Source of the DNA: Actinokineospora bangkokensis
Lineage (GTDB): Bacteria; Actinomycetota; Actinomycetes; Mycobacteriales; Pseudonocardiaceae
DNA length: 64,000 bases
Assembly: GCF_001940455.1 (NCBI RefSeq)
Contig: NZ_MKQR01000026.1
Location: forward strand, 492,351 to 556,350
Direction of reading: 5' to 3'
Below are positions 16,225-26,096 of this stretch, one piece after another. Positions within the stretch are counted from its first letter, which is position 1, and each line of letters opens with the position of its first letter. Under the pieces are notes generated by a model, which saw only the letters and a program-made list of their open reading frames with translations, searched no databases and was not told the DNA's origin. Made by a program: the position numbers and the translations under genes.

Positions 16225-17094
16225 CTAGCCCTGGTTGATGGCGGAGAGGGCCAGTTGGCGGGCCTGGCACACGAGCCTGCCGGTGGAGTCGACGACGGTG
16301 GCGTCGGCGTCGAACCACATGCCGTGGACGGCTTTGCTCTCGACCTGGATGCGCAGCCAGCCGGGGGCGGGCCTGCTGCGGAGGTGGGCGGTCATCTGGA
16401 CCGTGGGGGACCAGCCGAGGCGGCCGAGGTTGAAGGTGACGGGCATGGAGATGTCGCCCGCGACGAGGGTGAAGAGGGGGTCGGGGTGCTCGCCGCGGGG
16501 GCGGGCCCACAGGCGCAGGCGCAGGGGGTCGCCGACGTGGCCGTGGAGGAAGCCCGCGCCGTTGGGGTCCAGGCGGACGTCGCAGGACTCGGTGAGCTTG
16601 AACACCGCGGCGGAGGGGGTGGCGGCCAGGTCGATGGCGTTGCCGGGGGGTTCGGGGGGCTGGTTGGGCAGGTCGGTCCAGGCGGCGCGCTCGCGGGGGA
16701 GGCGGCCGGTGGTGACCACGCCCTCGACGCAGCTTCGACCGCTCTGTTCCAAGTGGACGGAGACGACGGCGGTGCGGCGGCCGTTCTTGCGGACGTCGGT
16801 GCGCAGCAGGACGGGGCCGACGCCCGGGGGGCGCAGGAACTGCGCGCTGACGGCCACCGGGTCGACCAGGGGGGTGCCCGACCCCGCCTGGGCCGCCACG
16901 GCCGCCCTGGCCAGCAGGGCCATCAGGAAGCCGCCGTGCGGGCGGCCGCCGACCGTCCAGGCCGCGGGCAGGTCCGCGGTGAAGGTGCCGTCACCGAGCG
17001 GGCGGACCCGGACCGCGGCGGCGAAGGCACCGGGCTGCGGGGGCACCGGGCCACCCCCCGCGCGCACGTCGCCGTGCCCAGCAGCGCTACTCAT
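16225..17094 (-). CDS. Thioesterase family protein (acyl-CoA thioesterase, double hotdog)
   Basis: A 289-residue protein of two hotdog halves. The first contains TVGGRPHGGFLMALLARAA and SAQFLRPPGVGPVLLRTDV. The second contains the PVTFNLGRLGWSPTVQMTAH motif typical of TesB-like actinobacterial thioesterases. It is likely to hydrolyse acyl-CoA esters; chain length unknown. It occupies the Rv0499 position next to proC. ATG 17094 is chosen, with GTG 17100 possible. Ribosome-binding sequence is weak. Confidence 0.8.
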   Translation of the reverse strand: MSSAAGHGDVRAGGGPVPPQPGAFAAAVRVRPLGDGTFTADLPAAWTVGGRPHGGFLMALLARAAVAAQAGSGTPLVDPVAVSAQFLRPPGVGPVLLRTDVRKNGRRTAVVSVHLEQSGRSCVEGVVTTGRLPRERAAWTDLPNQPPEPPGNAIDLAATPSAAVFKLTESCDVRLDPNGAGFLHGHVGDPLRLRLWARPRGEHPDPLFTLVAGDISMPVTFNLGRLGWSPTVQMTAHLRSRPAPGWLRIQVESKAVHGMWFDADATVVDSTGRLVCQARQLALSAINQG

Positions 17095-17143
17095 GCGCAC
17101 AGCCTGCCACGCCCGGGCCCGCCGATCTCCCGCCCCGCCACGG

Positions 17144-18064
17144 TCAGCCGCGGGAGAGCAGGGCGCGGGCGAAGAAGGCCGTGTTCGCCGGGCGCTCGGC
17201 CAGCCTGCGCATCAGGTAGCCGTACCACTGGGCGCCGTACGGGACGTAGACGCGGACGGTGTGGCCGTCGGCGGCCAGGCGCAGCTGCTCCTCGGGCCGG
17301 ATGCCGTACAGCATCTGGTGCTCGTACTCGCCGGGGGCGCGGCCGTGGGCGACCGCGCGCTCCCCGATGATCCGCACCAGCCGCGGGTCGTGGGTGGCGA
17401 ACAGGGGCAACCCCTCCCCGGCGAGCAGGGCGTTCACGCAGCGCACGTAGTTCTTGTCCACCTCCGCCGCGGACTGGAAAGCCACCGCCTCCGGCTCGGC
17501 GTAGGCGCCCTTGCACAACCGCACGCGCGACCCCGGCCCGGACAGCGCGGCCACGTCGTCGAGCGTGCGGCGCAGGTACGACTGGAGCACCGCGCCCACC
17601 CACGGGTAGGTCCCGCGCAGCTCGGCCAGCACGCGCAGCGTCGAGTCGGTGGTGGTGTGGTCCTCCATGTCGAGGGTCACCGTCGTGCCCGCGTCCCTGG
17701 CCGCCGAGCAGATGCGCGCCGCCTGCTCCAGGGCCAGCTGCTCGTCGACGGCCTGGCCCACCGCCGAGAGCTTCACCGACACCTCCGCGCCCGCGGTCAA
17801 CGGGCCCAGGGCGTCGAGCAGGCGCAGGTAGGCGTCGGCGGTCGCGGCGGCCTGGGCGGCGTCGCTGGTGTCCTCGCCCAGGTGGTCCAGGGTCACCGAC
17901 AGGCCCGCGTCGACCAGGCGCCGGGTCGCGGCGACGGCCTCCTCGACGGTCTCGCCCGCCACGAACCGGCGCACCACGTCCCGGCTGACCGGGGCACCGG
18001 CCACGACGCGCCGCGTGGTGGCGCTGCGCGCGGCGGCGAGGATGAGCGAGCGGAGTGGGTTCAC
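17144..18064 (-). CDS. Proline dehydrogenase
   Basis: A 306-residue FAD-dependent enzyme oxidising proline to pyrroline-5-carboxylate, the monofunctional short form. Motifs are VSVKLSAVG, then TLDMEDHTTTDSTLRVL, VRLCKGAYAEP (flavin-binding Lys strand), FATHDPRLV, then EHQMLYGIR and VYVPYGAQWYGYLMRRLAER, all diagnostic of ProDH barrels. GTG 18064 is chosen at the start of the conserved N-terminus (VNPLRSLILAAARS). The partner P5C dehydrogenase is not in the window. Confidence 0.94.
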   Translation of the reverse strand: MNPLRSLILAAARSATTRRVVAGAPVSRDVVRRFVAGETVEEAVAATRRLVDAGLSVTLDHLGEDTSDAAQAAATADAYLRLLDALGPLTAGAEVSVKLSAVGQAVDEQLALEQAARICSAARDAGTTVTLDMEDHTTTDSTLRVLAELRGTYPWVGAVLQSYLRRTLDDVAALSGPGSRVRLCKGAYAEPEAVAFQSAAEVDKNYVRCVNALLAGEGLPLFATHDPRLVRIIGERAVAHGRAPGEYEHQMLYGIRPEEQLRLAADGHTVRVYVPYGAQWYGYLMRRLAERPANTAFFARALLSRG

Positions 18065-18118
18065 GCGCCCCGACACTACGGACTCGGGGCCCACCGCACC
18101 GGCCGACCGGTCACCCGG

Positions 18119-18916
18119 TCACTGGTCCAGGTGCAACCGGGCGAACAGCAGCGACTCCTCCAGCTCGCGCTTGCGCTCGCCGGGGCCGCGCGCGTGCCGG
18201 GTGTTGACCTCCAGCACCACCTGCCCGGTGAACCCGCGGCCCGCCAGCGACTCCAGCAGCGCCCCGCACGGCTGGTCGCCCCGGCCCGGCACCAGGTGCT
18301 CGTCCTTGGGCAGGCCCGTGCCGTCGGCCAGGTGCACGTGGTGCAGGCCCCGGCCCATCCGGTCGGCCAGCTCCAGCGCGTCGACCCCGGCCGCGGAGGC
18401 GTGCGACAGGTCCAGGGTGAAGTGCCGGTGGCCGCCGTCGGTGGGGTCGATCGACGGGCGGAACGCCGAGACCTCCACCGCGCGGCCCGCGCCCAACCCC
18501 CGGCGCACCGGGAACATGTTCTCCACCGCCACCGCGACCCCGCTGCCGTCCTCCAGCTCGGCCACCAGGTCCGGGAAGGCGTCGGCGTAGCGGCGCTGCC
18601 AGCGGAACGGCGGGTGCACCACCACCGTCGCCGCCTCCAGCTCCTGCGCGGCGGCCACCGCCCGGCGCAGCCGCACGTGCGGGTCCGGCGACCACACCCG
18701 CTGGGTGATCAGCAGGCAGGGGGCGTGCACGGCCAGCACCGGCACCCCCGTCGACCGCGAGCGCCTGCGCAGCTCCGCCGGGCTCTGGCTCAGCGGGTCG
18801 GCCCAGACCATCACCTCGACGCCGTCGTAGCCCAGCTCGCCCGCGTAGGCGAACGCCGTCGCGGCGGTCTGCGGCCACACCGAGGCGGTCGAGAGCCCGA
18901 CCGGGACCGCGGTCAC
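18119..18916 (-). CDS. Sugar phosphate isomerase/epimerase (xylose isomerase-like TIM barrel)
   Basis: A 265-residue AP-endonuclease-2/xylose-isomerase-like barrel. Metal-ligand motifs are visible: VVVHPPF (His), VAVENMFP (Glu), TLDLSHA (Asp and His), HHVHLADG (His) and VVLEVNTR (Glu). It matches the Rv0498 position. The reaction is unknown; the family includes epimerases, isomerases and endonucleases. The GTG at 18916 overlaps the stop codon of the membrane protein gene (GTGA), so translation is probably coupled. Confidence 0.85.
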   Translation of the reverse strand: MTAVPVGLSTASVWPQTAATAFAYAGELGYDGVEVMVWADPLSQSPAELRRRSRSTGVPVLAVHAPCLLITQRVWSPDPHVRLRRAVAAAQELEAATVVVHPPFRWQRRYADAFPDLVAELEDGSGVAVAVENMFPVRRGLGAGRAVEVSAFRPSIDPTDGGHRHFTLDLSHASAAGVDALELADRMGRGLHHVHLADGTGLPKDEHLVPGRGDQPCGALLESLAGRGFTGQVVLEVNTRHARGPGERKRELEESLLFARLHLDQ

Positions 18917-20481
18917 CGCCCGAGCAGCAGCAGGACCGCGGGCGAGACGGTCACCACCAGGCCGACCAGCACGGCCAGCACCGTGGTCTGCAGGTCCTCG
19001 GCCTTGCGGATCTTGCGGACGATGAGCACCAGGCCCACGATCACCACCACCGCGCCGACCAGGGCGGCCGGGGCGAGCACCCGCCACAGCCAGTTGAAGC
19101 CCAGCCACACCGCGGCGCCGCCGACCACGCCGAGCGCGAGCTGCCCGCCCATGACCAGCCACTCGCGCGCCGGGGAGGTCTCCCGGTCGTCCTCGTCGCC
19201 GTCGGGGGCCAGGTCCTCCAGCTCGTCGAGGTCCGGCTCGTCGCCCGCCCGGTCGTCGTCGAGGTCGTCGCGGTCGACGTCCTCGTCGAGGTCGTCACCG
19301 TCGAGCCTGTCGCCGTCGAGCCTGCTGACGTCGAAGTCGCCGGAGGGCCGGTCGGCGGTCGCGGCGCGCCCGCGCGGCTCGGCCACGCGCTCGCCGGAGT
19401 AGTCGTCGTGCGCCTCGTAGTCGTCGAAGCGGGCCGCGGCCTTGTCGTCGAAGCCCTCGACCTTCTCGTGGAACTCCGTAGGCGGGTCCTGCTGCACCGC
19501 GGTCTCGTCGGCGCTGCCGGGGAACTCACCCGGGGCGCCGCGCACCGGCAGCGACTGCGAGGGCTGCTGGCCGGGGGCCGCGGGGCGCCGGGACGTGCCC
19601 GGGGCGCGCCGGGGCAGCAGCGGGGCACCGCGGCGCGCCCGCCCGGCCTCGTCGCGCACCGGGGGCAGCTGCTCGGTCATCGGTTCCGGCTGGGGTGGCT
19701 GCGGGGGCGGCGGCGGCGCCTCGCGCGGCGGGCCGTCCTGGCGGCGCGGCCTGCGCGGCAGCTCCGGGGTCGCCTGCTGGGCCGCCACGTCCGGCAGGTC
19801 CGGGCGGGTGCCCTCCATCCGGGTATCGCGGCGCTGCTCGCGCCGGGGCGCCGCACCGGGCTCCAGGCCCGCGCGCGCCGGTTCCTGGCGCACCTGCTCG
19901 AAGCGGCCCGTCGCCAGGCCCGCGTCACCGGTGCGACCGCGCACCGGCGGCTGGCGGCGCGCCTCCGGCGCCTCCCCCGGCGGGGGCAGCGTGCGCCTGC
20001 GCGGCGGCGGGCCCTGCTGCTCGGGGGCGCCGGGGCGGGGCAGCTGCTGGGACGGCTGGGGGGCCTGCGGCGGTCGGGGCAGCTGCTGGGAGGGCTGCGG
20101 GTGCTGCGCGGGCGGTGGGGCCTGCGGGGGCTGCGCGGGTCTCGGCAGCTGCTGCGAGGGCTGCTGCCTGCCGCGGTCGGGGCCCTGCGGCTCGGCCGGG
20201 CGCGGGGGCTCGGGGCGCTGCTCGGGCGGCGGCTGCTGGCGGTCGGCCCGCCGCGGCCGGTGCGAGGCGCGCTCGTGCGGGCCCTGGTCGTCGCGGATCG
20301 GCAGCATCTTGCCGCTGTCGGACATGACGCGGTCGATGATGGCCTGCGGCGCGGTGTCCGAGGGGTCCTCGGCCCTGCGCCGCCGCCTCCTGGGCGCGCC
20401 TTCGACCGAGCCGCCCCCGTGCTGGGCGAGCAGCTCGGCCACGGTGCGCTGCGTGCGCTCCGGTCCGCCTTCTTGACTCAT
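18913..20481 (-). CDS. Large disordered membrane protein (Rv0497-like)
   Basis: A 522-residue protein. It has a basic N-terminus with RRRRRR, a long Pro/Gln/Arg-rich linker (SQQLPRP units) and an acidic Asp-rich stretch ([20 protein letters not shown]). At the C-terminus, residues about 440-522 form two or three membrane helices ([49 protein letters not shown]). The conserved part is the membrane end and the N-terminal motif [11 protein letters not shown]. It sits between Ppx/GppA and the isomerase as in mycobacteria. No function known. The ATG at 20481 has no strong ribosome-binding sequence. Confidence 0.8.
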   Translation of the reverse strand: MSQEGGPERTQRTVAELLAQHGGGSVEGAPRRRRRRAEDPSDTAPQAIIDRVMSDSGKMLPIRDDQGPHERASHRPRRADRQQPPPEQRPEPPRPAEPQGPDRGRQQPSQQLPRPAQPPQAPPPAQHPQPSQQLPRPPQAPQPSQQLPRPGAPEQQGPPPRRRTLPPPGEAPEARRQPPVRGRTGDAGLATGRFEQVRQEPARAGLEPGAAPRREQRRDTRMEGTRPDLPDVAAQQATPELPRRPRRQDGPPREAPPPPPQPPQPEPMTEQLPPVRDEAGRARRGAPLLPRRAPGTSRRPAAPGQQPSQSLPVRGAPGEFPGSADETAVQQDPPTEFHEKVEGFDDKAAARFDDYEAHDDYSGERVAEPRGRAATADRPSGDFDVSRLDGDRLDGDDLDEDVDRDDLDDDRAGDEPDLDELEDLAPDGDEDDRETSPAREWLVMGGQLALGVVGGAAVWLGFNWLWRVLAPAALVGAVVVIVGLVLIVRKIRKAEDLQTTVLAVLVGLVVTVSPAVLLLLGR

Positions 20482-20598
20482 CCACCCCACCGTGCCCCGT
20501 GCGGGCCGAACAGTCCAGTGCTCACCGGACCGGTACCGGTCTCCCGGGCGCCCGCGCGTTCCCACCGCGGCGGCTGGTCGGCCGCCGCGCAGTTGCCG

Positions 20599-21552
20599 TC
20601 ACTCCGCATAGCCAGTGTGGTCCTCACCGCCGGTCTGGTCCAACCGCCGCAGGATGACACCCTCGCGCAGCGCCCACGGGCCGATCTCCAGCTCGGCGAG
20701 CCCCAGCGCGCGCATCGTCGCCTGGGCCACCAGGGCGCCCGCGACCAGCTGCGGCGCCCGGCCCGGGCTCACCCCGTCCAGCTCGGCGAGGTCGGCGGCC
20801 GACATCCGGGACACGAACGCGATCAGCTGCCCGAGCCCGGCCTCGGTCAGCACCCGGCGCACCCGCGGCCCCGCCGACGACGGCGCCGCGCCGGTCAGCC
20901 TGGCCAGGGTGCGGAAGGTCTTCGAGGTGGCCACCGCCCGGTCCGGCCTGCCGAACTTCGCCGCGCGCTTGGCCACCGGGGCCAGCTGCTCGGCCAGCCA
21001 CGCCGCGGTCGAGGCCACCTCGTCGCGGGTCGGGGGGTCGCTGGAGAAGCGGGTCCTGGTGGTGCGCCCGGCGCCCAGCGGCACCGACACGGCGAAGTCC
21101 GGGTCCTCGTCGATGCCCGCCGCCAGCTCCAGCGACCCGCCGCCGATGTCGGCCACCAGCAGGTTGCCCGCCGACCAGCCGTACCAGCGGCGGGCGGCCA
21201 GGAAGGTCAGCCGCGCCTCGTCCTCGCCGGAGAGCACCCGCAGGTCCACCCCGGTCTCCCGGGACACCCTGGCCAGCACCTCGGCGGAGTTGCCCGCCTC
21301 GCGCACCGCGGAGGTGGCGAAGGCCATCAGCTCCCGGCAGCCCAGCCGCTGCGCCGAGGCCTTCGCCTCGGCCACCGTCCGGACCAGCTCATCGGCGCCG
21401 CGGCGGGACAGCAGCCCGTCCGGGGTCAGCCGCTCGGCCAGCCGCAGCACGGTCTTCTCCGAGCGCGCGGGCGTCGGGTGGGCACCACGATGCGCGTCCA
21501 CCACGAGCAGGTGGACGGTGTTGGACCCGACGTCGAGCACACCCAGGCGCAC
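20599..21552 (-). CDS. Ppx/GppA family phosphatase
   Basis: A 317-residue exopolyphosphatase/guanosine-pentaphosphatase fold of the ASKHA type. The first phosphate motif is GVLDVGSNTVHLLVVDA at the very N-terminus, and the second is LLVADIGGGSLELAAG. Rv0496-like short enzymes of this form hydrolyse short polyphosphates. Placement next to SenX3-RegX3 links it to phosphate homeostasis. Start GTG 21552 because the conserved fold begins there. It is transcribed away from regX3 with a 24-bp gap, so it may belong to the same transcript. Confidence 0.9.
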   Translation of the reverse strand: MRLGVLDVGSNTVHLLVVDAHRGAHPTPARSEKTVLRLAERLTPDGLLSRRGADELVRTVAEAKASAQRLGCRELMAFATSAVREAGNSAEVLARVSRETGVDLRVLSGEDEARLTFLAARRWYGWSAGNLLVADIGGGSLELAAGIDEDPDFAVSVPLGAGRTTRTRFSSDPPTRDEVASTAAWLAEQLAPVAKRAAKFGRPDRAVATSKTFRTLARLTGAAPSSAGPRVRRVLTEAGLGQLIAFVSRMSAADLAELDGVSPGRAPQLVAGALVAQATMRALGLAELEIGPWALREGVILRRLDQTGGEDHTGYAE

Positions 21553-21576
21553 GGTCAGAACCGTACACGCGCGCGC

Positions 21577-22266
21577 TCAGGACTCGAATTTGTAACCCAG
21601 GCCACGAACGGTCACCAGGTGCCGGGGCGCCGCCGGGTCCGGCTCGATCTTCGAGCGCAAGCGCTTGACGTGCACGTCCAGGGTCTTGGTGTCGCCGACG
21701 TAGTCCGCGCCCCACACCCGGTCGATGAGCTGGCCCCTGGTGAGCACCCTGCCCACGTTGCGCAGCAGGTACTCCAGCAGGTCGAACTCCTTGAGCGGCA
21801 GCGGCACCTCGGCGCCGCCCACGGTCACCACGTGCCGCTCGACGTCCATCCGCACCGGGCCGGCGGCCAGCACCTGCGGCAGCAGCTCGCCGTCGCCACC
21901 GGCCTCCCCGCCGCGGCGCAGCACCGCGCGCACCCTGGCGATCAGCTCGCGCGCGGAGTAGGGCTTGGTCACGTAGTCGTCCGCGCCCAGCTCCAGGCCC
22001 ACGACCTTGTCGATCTCGCTGTCGCGGGCGGTGACCATGATCACCGGGACGGCCGAGCGCTGGCGCAGCGCCTTGCACACGTCGGTGCCGCTCATCCCGG
22101 GCAGCATCAGGTCGAGCAGCACGATGTCGGCGCCGTTGCGGTCGAACTCCTCCAGCGCCTGCTGGCCGGTGCCCGCCACCGCCGCGGTGAACCCCTCCTT
22201 GCGCAGCAGGAATGCCAGCGGGTCGGCGAAGGACTCCTCGTCCTCGACGATCAGCACCCTCGTCAT
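21577..22266 (-). CDS. regX3: OmpR/PhoB-family response regulator RegX3
   Basis: A 229-residue regulator. The receiver domain (1-120) has the acidic pocket VEDEE, phospho-acceptor LLDLMLPG (Asp about 53) and Lys in YVTKPYS. The C-terminal winged helix includes LKEFDLLEYLLRNVGRVLTR and VHVKRLRSKIEPDP. It closely resembles RegX3/PhoP of mycobacteria and Streptomyces, the master activators of phosphate starvation genes. The ATG overlaps the kinase stop (ATGA) and GGAGG lies 7 nt upstream. Confidence 0.94.
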   Translation of the reverse strand: MTRVLIVEDEESFADPLAFLLRKEGFTAAVAGTGQQALEEFDRNGADIVLLDLMLPGMSGTDVCKALRQRSAVPVIMVTARDSEIDKVVGLELGADDYVTKPYSARELIARVRAVLRRGGEAGGDGELLPQVLAAGPVRMDVERHVVTVGGAEVPLPLKEFDLLEYLLRNVGRVLTRGQLIDRVWGADYVGDTKTLDVHVKRLRSKIEPDPAAPRHLVTVRGLGYKFES

Positions 22267-23468
22267 GCCGGTCCTCCGTGGTCGCTCACCGCGCCGTCGG
22301 CCTTCGACAGCGCGCCGGTGTCTGTCCTGGTCGCCCCCACGCCCGCGGGCTCGCCGCCCTTGTGCGCCGGGATGCTGAGGGTGAAGGTCGAGCCGAGCCC
22401 CGGCTTGCTCCACAGCCGCACCTCGCCGCCGTGGTTGGCCGCGACGTGCTTGACGATGGCCAGCCCCAGGCCGGTGCCGCCGGTGGCCCGCGAGCGCGCC
22501 TTGTCCAGGCGGTAGAACCGCTCGAACACCCGCTGCTGCTCCTCCTCGGCGATGCCGATGCCCCGGTCGGTGACCGAGATCTCCACCCGCGCCCCCACCG
22601 CCTTGCGGGTCACCGACACCGGGCTGCCCGCCGGGGAGTACGCCAGCGCGTTCTCCAGCAGGTTCGACAGGGCGGTGACCAGCAGCGTCCGGTCGCCCTC
22701 GACGAGCAGGCCGCTGTCGGTGTCGGTGGTGATCCGGATGTCGGCCTTCTCCATCGCGGGCCCCGCCCGGCCCATCGCCTCGGCCACCACCGCGTCCACC
22801 TCGACGGTGTGCATGTCGGGCAGCCGCTCGGCGCCCTGCAACCGCGACAGCGCGATCAGCTCGGTGACCAGGGTGCCCAGCCGGTTGCCCTCGCTGAGGA
22901 TCTTGGTGGTGAACCGGCGCACCTCGACCGGGTCGTCGGCGGCGTCGAGCACGGCCTCGGCCAGCAGCGCCATCGCCCCGACCGGGGTCTTGAGCTCGTG
23001 GGAGACGTTGGCCACGAAGTCGCGGCGGGTGGCCTCCAGCCGCACCATCTCGGAGTGGTCGTCGGCGTCGACGACGGTGAAGCCGTCGCCGAGCGGGCGG
23101 ATCTCGCCCAGCACCGCCTCCGGGCTGCGCCCGCCGCGCGACTCCAGCGGCGAGAGGTCGACCTCCAGCGGCTCCCCGGTCTCGCGGACCACCTCGGCGG
23201 CCTTGCGGGCCCGGTCGTCGGCGCGGTGGTTGCGCACCAGGCCCAGCGCCTCGGCGCGCGGGTTGTGCACCACGACGTCGCCGAAGCGGTTGAGCACGAC
23301 GACGCCGGAGTGCGCCGAGTGCAGCACGCGGCGGATGAGCTCGGCGACGGTCGGCCCGACCGGCCTGCGCCTGGCCCCGCCGGCGCGGGAGCGGCCGTGC
23401 AGGGAACCGACGACGAGGCCGATCAGCAGGGTGCCGAGGGACAGGGCGATACAGACCGGGGCGGCCAC
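22263..23468 (-). CDS. senX3: Sensor histidine kinase SenX3
   Basis: A 401-residue kinase: one N-terminal membrane helix, a PAS-like domain (VVVLNRFGDVVVHNPRAEAL), the phospho-acceptor FVANVSHELKTPVG, and ATPase boxes LLENALAYSP, VTDRGIGIAEEEQQ and TGGTGLGLAIVKH. This matches SenX3/PhoR, partner of RegX3. Only one clear membrane segment is seen, so the protein probably senses phosphate through the Pst/PhoU complex and not by an external loop, as known for SenX3. GTG start at 23468. Confidence 0.93.
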   Translation of the reverse strand: MAAPVCIALSLGTLLIGLVVGSLHGRSRAGGARRRPVGPTVAELIRRVLHSAHSGVVVLNRFGDVVVHNPRAEALGLVRNHRADDRARKAAEVVRETGEPLEVDLSPLESRGGRSPEAVLGEIRPLGDGFTVVDADDHSEMVRLEATRRDFVANVSHELKTPVGAMALLAEAVLDAADDPVEVRRFTTKILSEGNRLGTLVTELIALSRLQGAERLPDMHTVEVDAVVAEAMGRAGPAMEKADIRITTDTDSGLLVEGDRTLLVTALSNLLENALAYSPAGSPVSVTRKAVGARVEISVTDRGIGIAEEEQQRVFERFYRLDKARSRATGGTGLGLAIVKHVAANHGGEVRLWSKPGLGSTFTLSIPAHKGGEPAGVGATRTDTGALSKADGAVSDHGGPA

Positions 23469-23551
23469 GGGGGGATCGTAAGCAGCCCGGCGGCGGTTTT
23501 GACCAGCCTCATCGGGCTTTCCGTGACGGTGGCGACACCTGCGCCGCGGGT

Positions 23552-23584
23552 GTTCGCACCGGTGTCAGGTCTCGTTCACCCGTC
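23552..23584. promoter_or_regulatory. Possible PHO box upstream of senX3-regX3
   Basis: Three 11-bp units in phase (23552, 23563, 23574), the third GTTCACCCGTC being a near-perfect PhoP/RegX3 direct-repeat unit (consensus GTTCACC). Units one and two (GTTCGCACCGG, TGTCAGGTCTC) are weaker. Position about 85 bp before senX3 suits autoregulation. Inference from consensus only. Confidence 0.4.
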
Positions 23585-23675
23585 CGTGTCCTACCGGGGG
23601 GTAGAAACGTGCTCGTGATCCCCCGGACGCGGGACGGCAACGTCCCGGCCGGGTGGTCGTGGGCCACCGGTCACG

Positions 23676-23713
23676 CGCGCGGGGCCCCGGGGGTGTCCCC
23701 GGGGCCCCGCGCG
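23676..23713 (-). terminator. Hairpin terminator after gpmA
   Basis: A perfect 17-bp GC stem (arms 23676-23692 and 23697-23713) with a GTGT loop, starting 12 bp past the gpmA stop. No T-run follows. It separates gpmA from the senX3 promoter. Confidence 0.75.
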
Positions 23714-23724
23714 TCACCGCCCGT

Positions 23725-24471
23725 TCAGCGGCCCTGGTTGGCCACCGCGGCGATGGCGTCGGCCGCCGCGTCCGGGTCGAGGTAGGTGCCGCCCCGGGTG
23801 ATCGGGGTCAGGTCGTCGTCGAGGTCGTAGCGCAGCGGGATGCCGGTGGGGATGTTGAGGCCCGCGATCGCCTCGTCGGAGATGCCCTCCAGGTTCTTCA
23901 CCAGCGCGCGCAGGCTGTTGCCGTGCGCGGCCACCAGCACCGTGCGGCCCGCGCGCAGGTCCGGCACGATCTCGGCCTCCCAGTAGGGCACCAACCGGGC
24001 CACGACGTCCTTGAGGCACTCGGTCAGCGGGGCGGCGCCGCCCAGCGCGGCGTAGCGCGGGTCGGCGTCCTGGCTGAACTCCGACCCCTTCTCGATCGGC
24101 GGCGGCGGGGTGTCGTAGGAGCGGCGCCAGAGCATGAACTGCTCCTCGCCGAACTCCGCGAGCGTCTGCTTCTTGTTCTTGCCCTGGAGCGCGCCGTAGT
24201 GCCGCTCGTTGAGCCGCCAGTCCCGCTTCACCGGGATCCAGTGCCGGTCCGCGGCGTCCAGCGCCAGGTTGGCGGTCGTGATCGCGCGCCGCTGCAACGA
24301 CGTGTGCACCACGTCCGGCAGGATCCCCGCCTCGACGAGCAGCGCGCCGCCGCGGGTCGCCTCGGCGACGCCCTTCTCCGACAGGGGCACGTCCACCCAC
24401 CCGGTGAACAGGTTCTGCGCGTTCCACACGCTCTCGCCGTGGCGGAGGAGCACCAGTGTTCCGATGGCCAT
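23725..24471 (-). CDS. gpmA: 2,3-bisphosphoglycerate-dependent phosphoglycerate mutase
   Basis: A 248-residue glycolytic enzyme interconverting 2- and 3-phosphoglycerate. [20 protein letters not shown] carries the phospho-histidine, [14 protein letters not shown] the substrate loop, and [15 protein letters not shown] the second His. Length and motifs are standard for cofactor-dependent GpmA. The ATG at 24471 begins [13 protein letters not shown]. It adjoins senX3-regX3, as in mycobacteria. Confidence 0.97.
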   Translation of the reverse strand: MAIGTLVLLRHGESVWNAQNLFTGWVDVPLSEKGVAEATRGGALLVEAGILPDVVHTSLQRRAITTANLALDAADRHWIPVKRDWRLNERHYGALQGKNKKQTLAEFGEEQFMLWRRSYDTPPPPIEKGSEFSQDADPRYAALGGAAPLTECLKDVVARLVPYWEAEIVPDLRAGRTVLVAAHGNSLRALVKNLEGISDEAIAGLNIPTGIPLRYDLDDDLTPITRGGTYLDPDAAADAIAAVANQGR

Positions 24472-25060
24472 GCGCGCAGCCTGCCAGACCACCACCCCCG
24501 CGACCCGGGAATGGGGTCCGCACCACGCCCCCACCGCCGCCGCGGGGGCCGGTCGAGAGCGCGGGAGGCTTGACAAGCGCGTGCGGATGCGCGTGCACGG
24601 CGGCTGCCCCGGTGGGCGGACACCGGTTGCCCCGGATGGTCCATCCTGGACCGTAACCCCACCGGGGGAAGCCCGATCGGGGGCGCAGAAGTCCTGAAAC
24701 GGACTCGCGTCGTCTGGTACGGGCGTGTTCGTTACGGGATTGGGACCCAGGCCACCCACAAGCCCCCGATCGGCCCAACGAGCACCCTTGTGCGCCTGTC
24801 CGGGATCTGACAAGTTGGCACAAGCCTCACCGGATCAGCTCCCACGCACTCCCTGGTCCGAAGGGGCACCCGCGCGGCTCGACTCCCCTGCCGAGCCGCA
24901 CGAAACCCGCTGTCGGCCCCAGGTGCCCCCCGCCTGGGCGGCCCGGTGGGTCTCGGCCGCGGGGCCGGTCCGGGAATGCGACTCCCCCCTCGCTCGGACC
25001 GCCCCGCGGCGCACCCCCTCCCCCCACCCCGGTGCCGCACCCCGGGCCGGGCGGCGCGCG
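24472..25060. other. 589-bp intergenic region, nothing recognised
   Basis: The stretch between gpmA and the DUF4349 gene shows no supported coding frame. A TTGACA at about 24571 on the plus strand has no matching -10 and no gene after it. A weak dyad GATGGTCCATC lies near 24635. The part near 24960-25050 is C-rich on the plus strand. I looked for a riboswitch-like or tRNA-like fold and saw none. Confidence 0.5.
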
Positions 25061-26017
25061 TCAGGACTCGGGAGCGGGTTGCGGCGCGGGTGCGGCAGCC
25101 CGCTTGCGCAGCCGCACCACGGCCCAGGCGACGAGGGCGGCCAACGCGGCGAAGGGCAGGACGTAGCCGACCAGCCGCAGGACGAACGCGCCCGCCGAGG
25201 TGAAGCCGTGCCAGCCCGCGGCCAGGGCGTCGAGGAAGGAATCGCCGTCGTCCTGCACCGGCGCGGGGGGCGGGGTGCCGGTCCTGGTGAGCTTGACGGT
25301 GATCGTGGAGAGGGCGACCGAGCCCGCGAGGGTCTGCTGGCGCGACAGCAGCGATTCCAGGTCCGCCTCGCGCCGGGTCACCTCGCCCTCGATCGAGACG
25401 ATGTCGGAGACCGAGGTGGCGTTCGCCAGCAGGGCCCGCACCCGCTCCAGGCTGGCCCGCTGGGTCTTGATGCGGCTCTCGACGTCGACGACCTGCTCGG
25501 TGACGTCCTCGGCGGTCTGGCTGCGCGAGCGCACCTCGCCCGCGCCGCCGTCGGTGAGCCTGCCCAGCACCGCGTCGAGGCGGTCGGAGGGCACGAGCAG
25601 GGTCAGCGTCGCCGAGCGCTCGGTCACCGACTCCTGGCCGGAGTAGCCGCCCGCCGCCACCGCCTCGGACCTGGCCCGGTCCGCCGACGCCGCGACGTCC
25701 GACGAGGCCAGTTCCAGCGTGGCCGTGCGCACCAGCTTGCGGTCCACCCCCGGCGCGGCGACCTGCCGGTCCTGCTCCTGGCCCTGGTCCTGCTTCTGCC
25801 CCTGGTCGGCGCCCTGCTCGCGGCGCGGCGCCTGGTTGCCCGTGCCCGGCGCCGCGGCCCCGGCCTCGCCGCGCTCGGCGGGCGCCGGGGCCACCGCCGA
25901 CGCCGTCTCACCGCTGTCGGCCGAGCAGGCGGCCGCGCCGCCCGCCGCGGCCAGCGCCAGCAGCAGGGCCGCCACCCGGCGACCCGCCCTACCCGGTCTC
26001 GCGATCGTGCTGTCCAT
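25061..26017 (-). CDS. DUF4349 lipoprotein-like membrane protein
   Basis: A 318-residue protein. The N-terminal signal VAALLLALAAAGGAAAC ends in a loose lipobox (AAAC). A Gln/Asp-rich linker (QGADQGQKQDQGQEQDRQ) and the DUF4349 core with a long coiled coil (VVDVESRIKTQRASLERVRALL) follow. A C-terminal membrane helix (FVLRLVGYVLPFAALAALVAWAVV) and a basic tail come last. It is therefore fixed to the membrane at one or both ends with the coiled coil outside. Function unknown. ATG 26017; longer in-frame extensions lack a signal-like start. Confidence 0.82.
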   Translation of the reverse strand: MDSTIARPGRAGRRVAALLLALAAAGGAAACSADSGETASAVAPAPAERGEAGAAAPGTGNQAPRREQGADQGQKQDQGQEQDRQVAAPGVDRKLVRTATLELASSDVAASADRARSEAVAAGGYSGQESVTERSATLTLLVPSDRLDAVLGRLTDGGAGEVRSRSQTAEDVTEQVVDVESRIKTQRASLERVRALLANATSVSDIVSIEGEVTRREADLESLLSRQQTLAGSVALSTITVKLTRTGTPPPAPVQDDGDSFLDALAAGWHGFTSAGAFVLRLVGYVLPFAALAALVAWAVVRLRKRAAAPAPQPAPES

Positions 26018-26096
26018 CGACGTCCGTCCCCTCGTGTCCCGCGTGGTCTCGGGGGTAGGACGCGATGAGCGGGTCAACCGGTTGGGGCGGACCCCA

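Noticed and set aside
24590-24680. Possible riboswitch in the gpmA upstream region
   Set aside because: The region lies upstream of gpmA on the opposite sense of the visible dyad and shows no known aptamer core.
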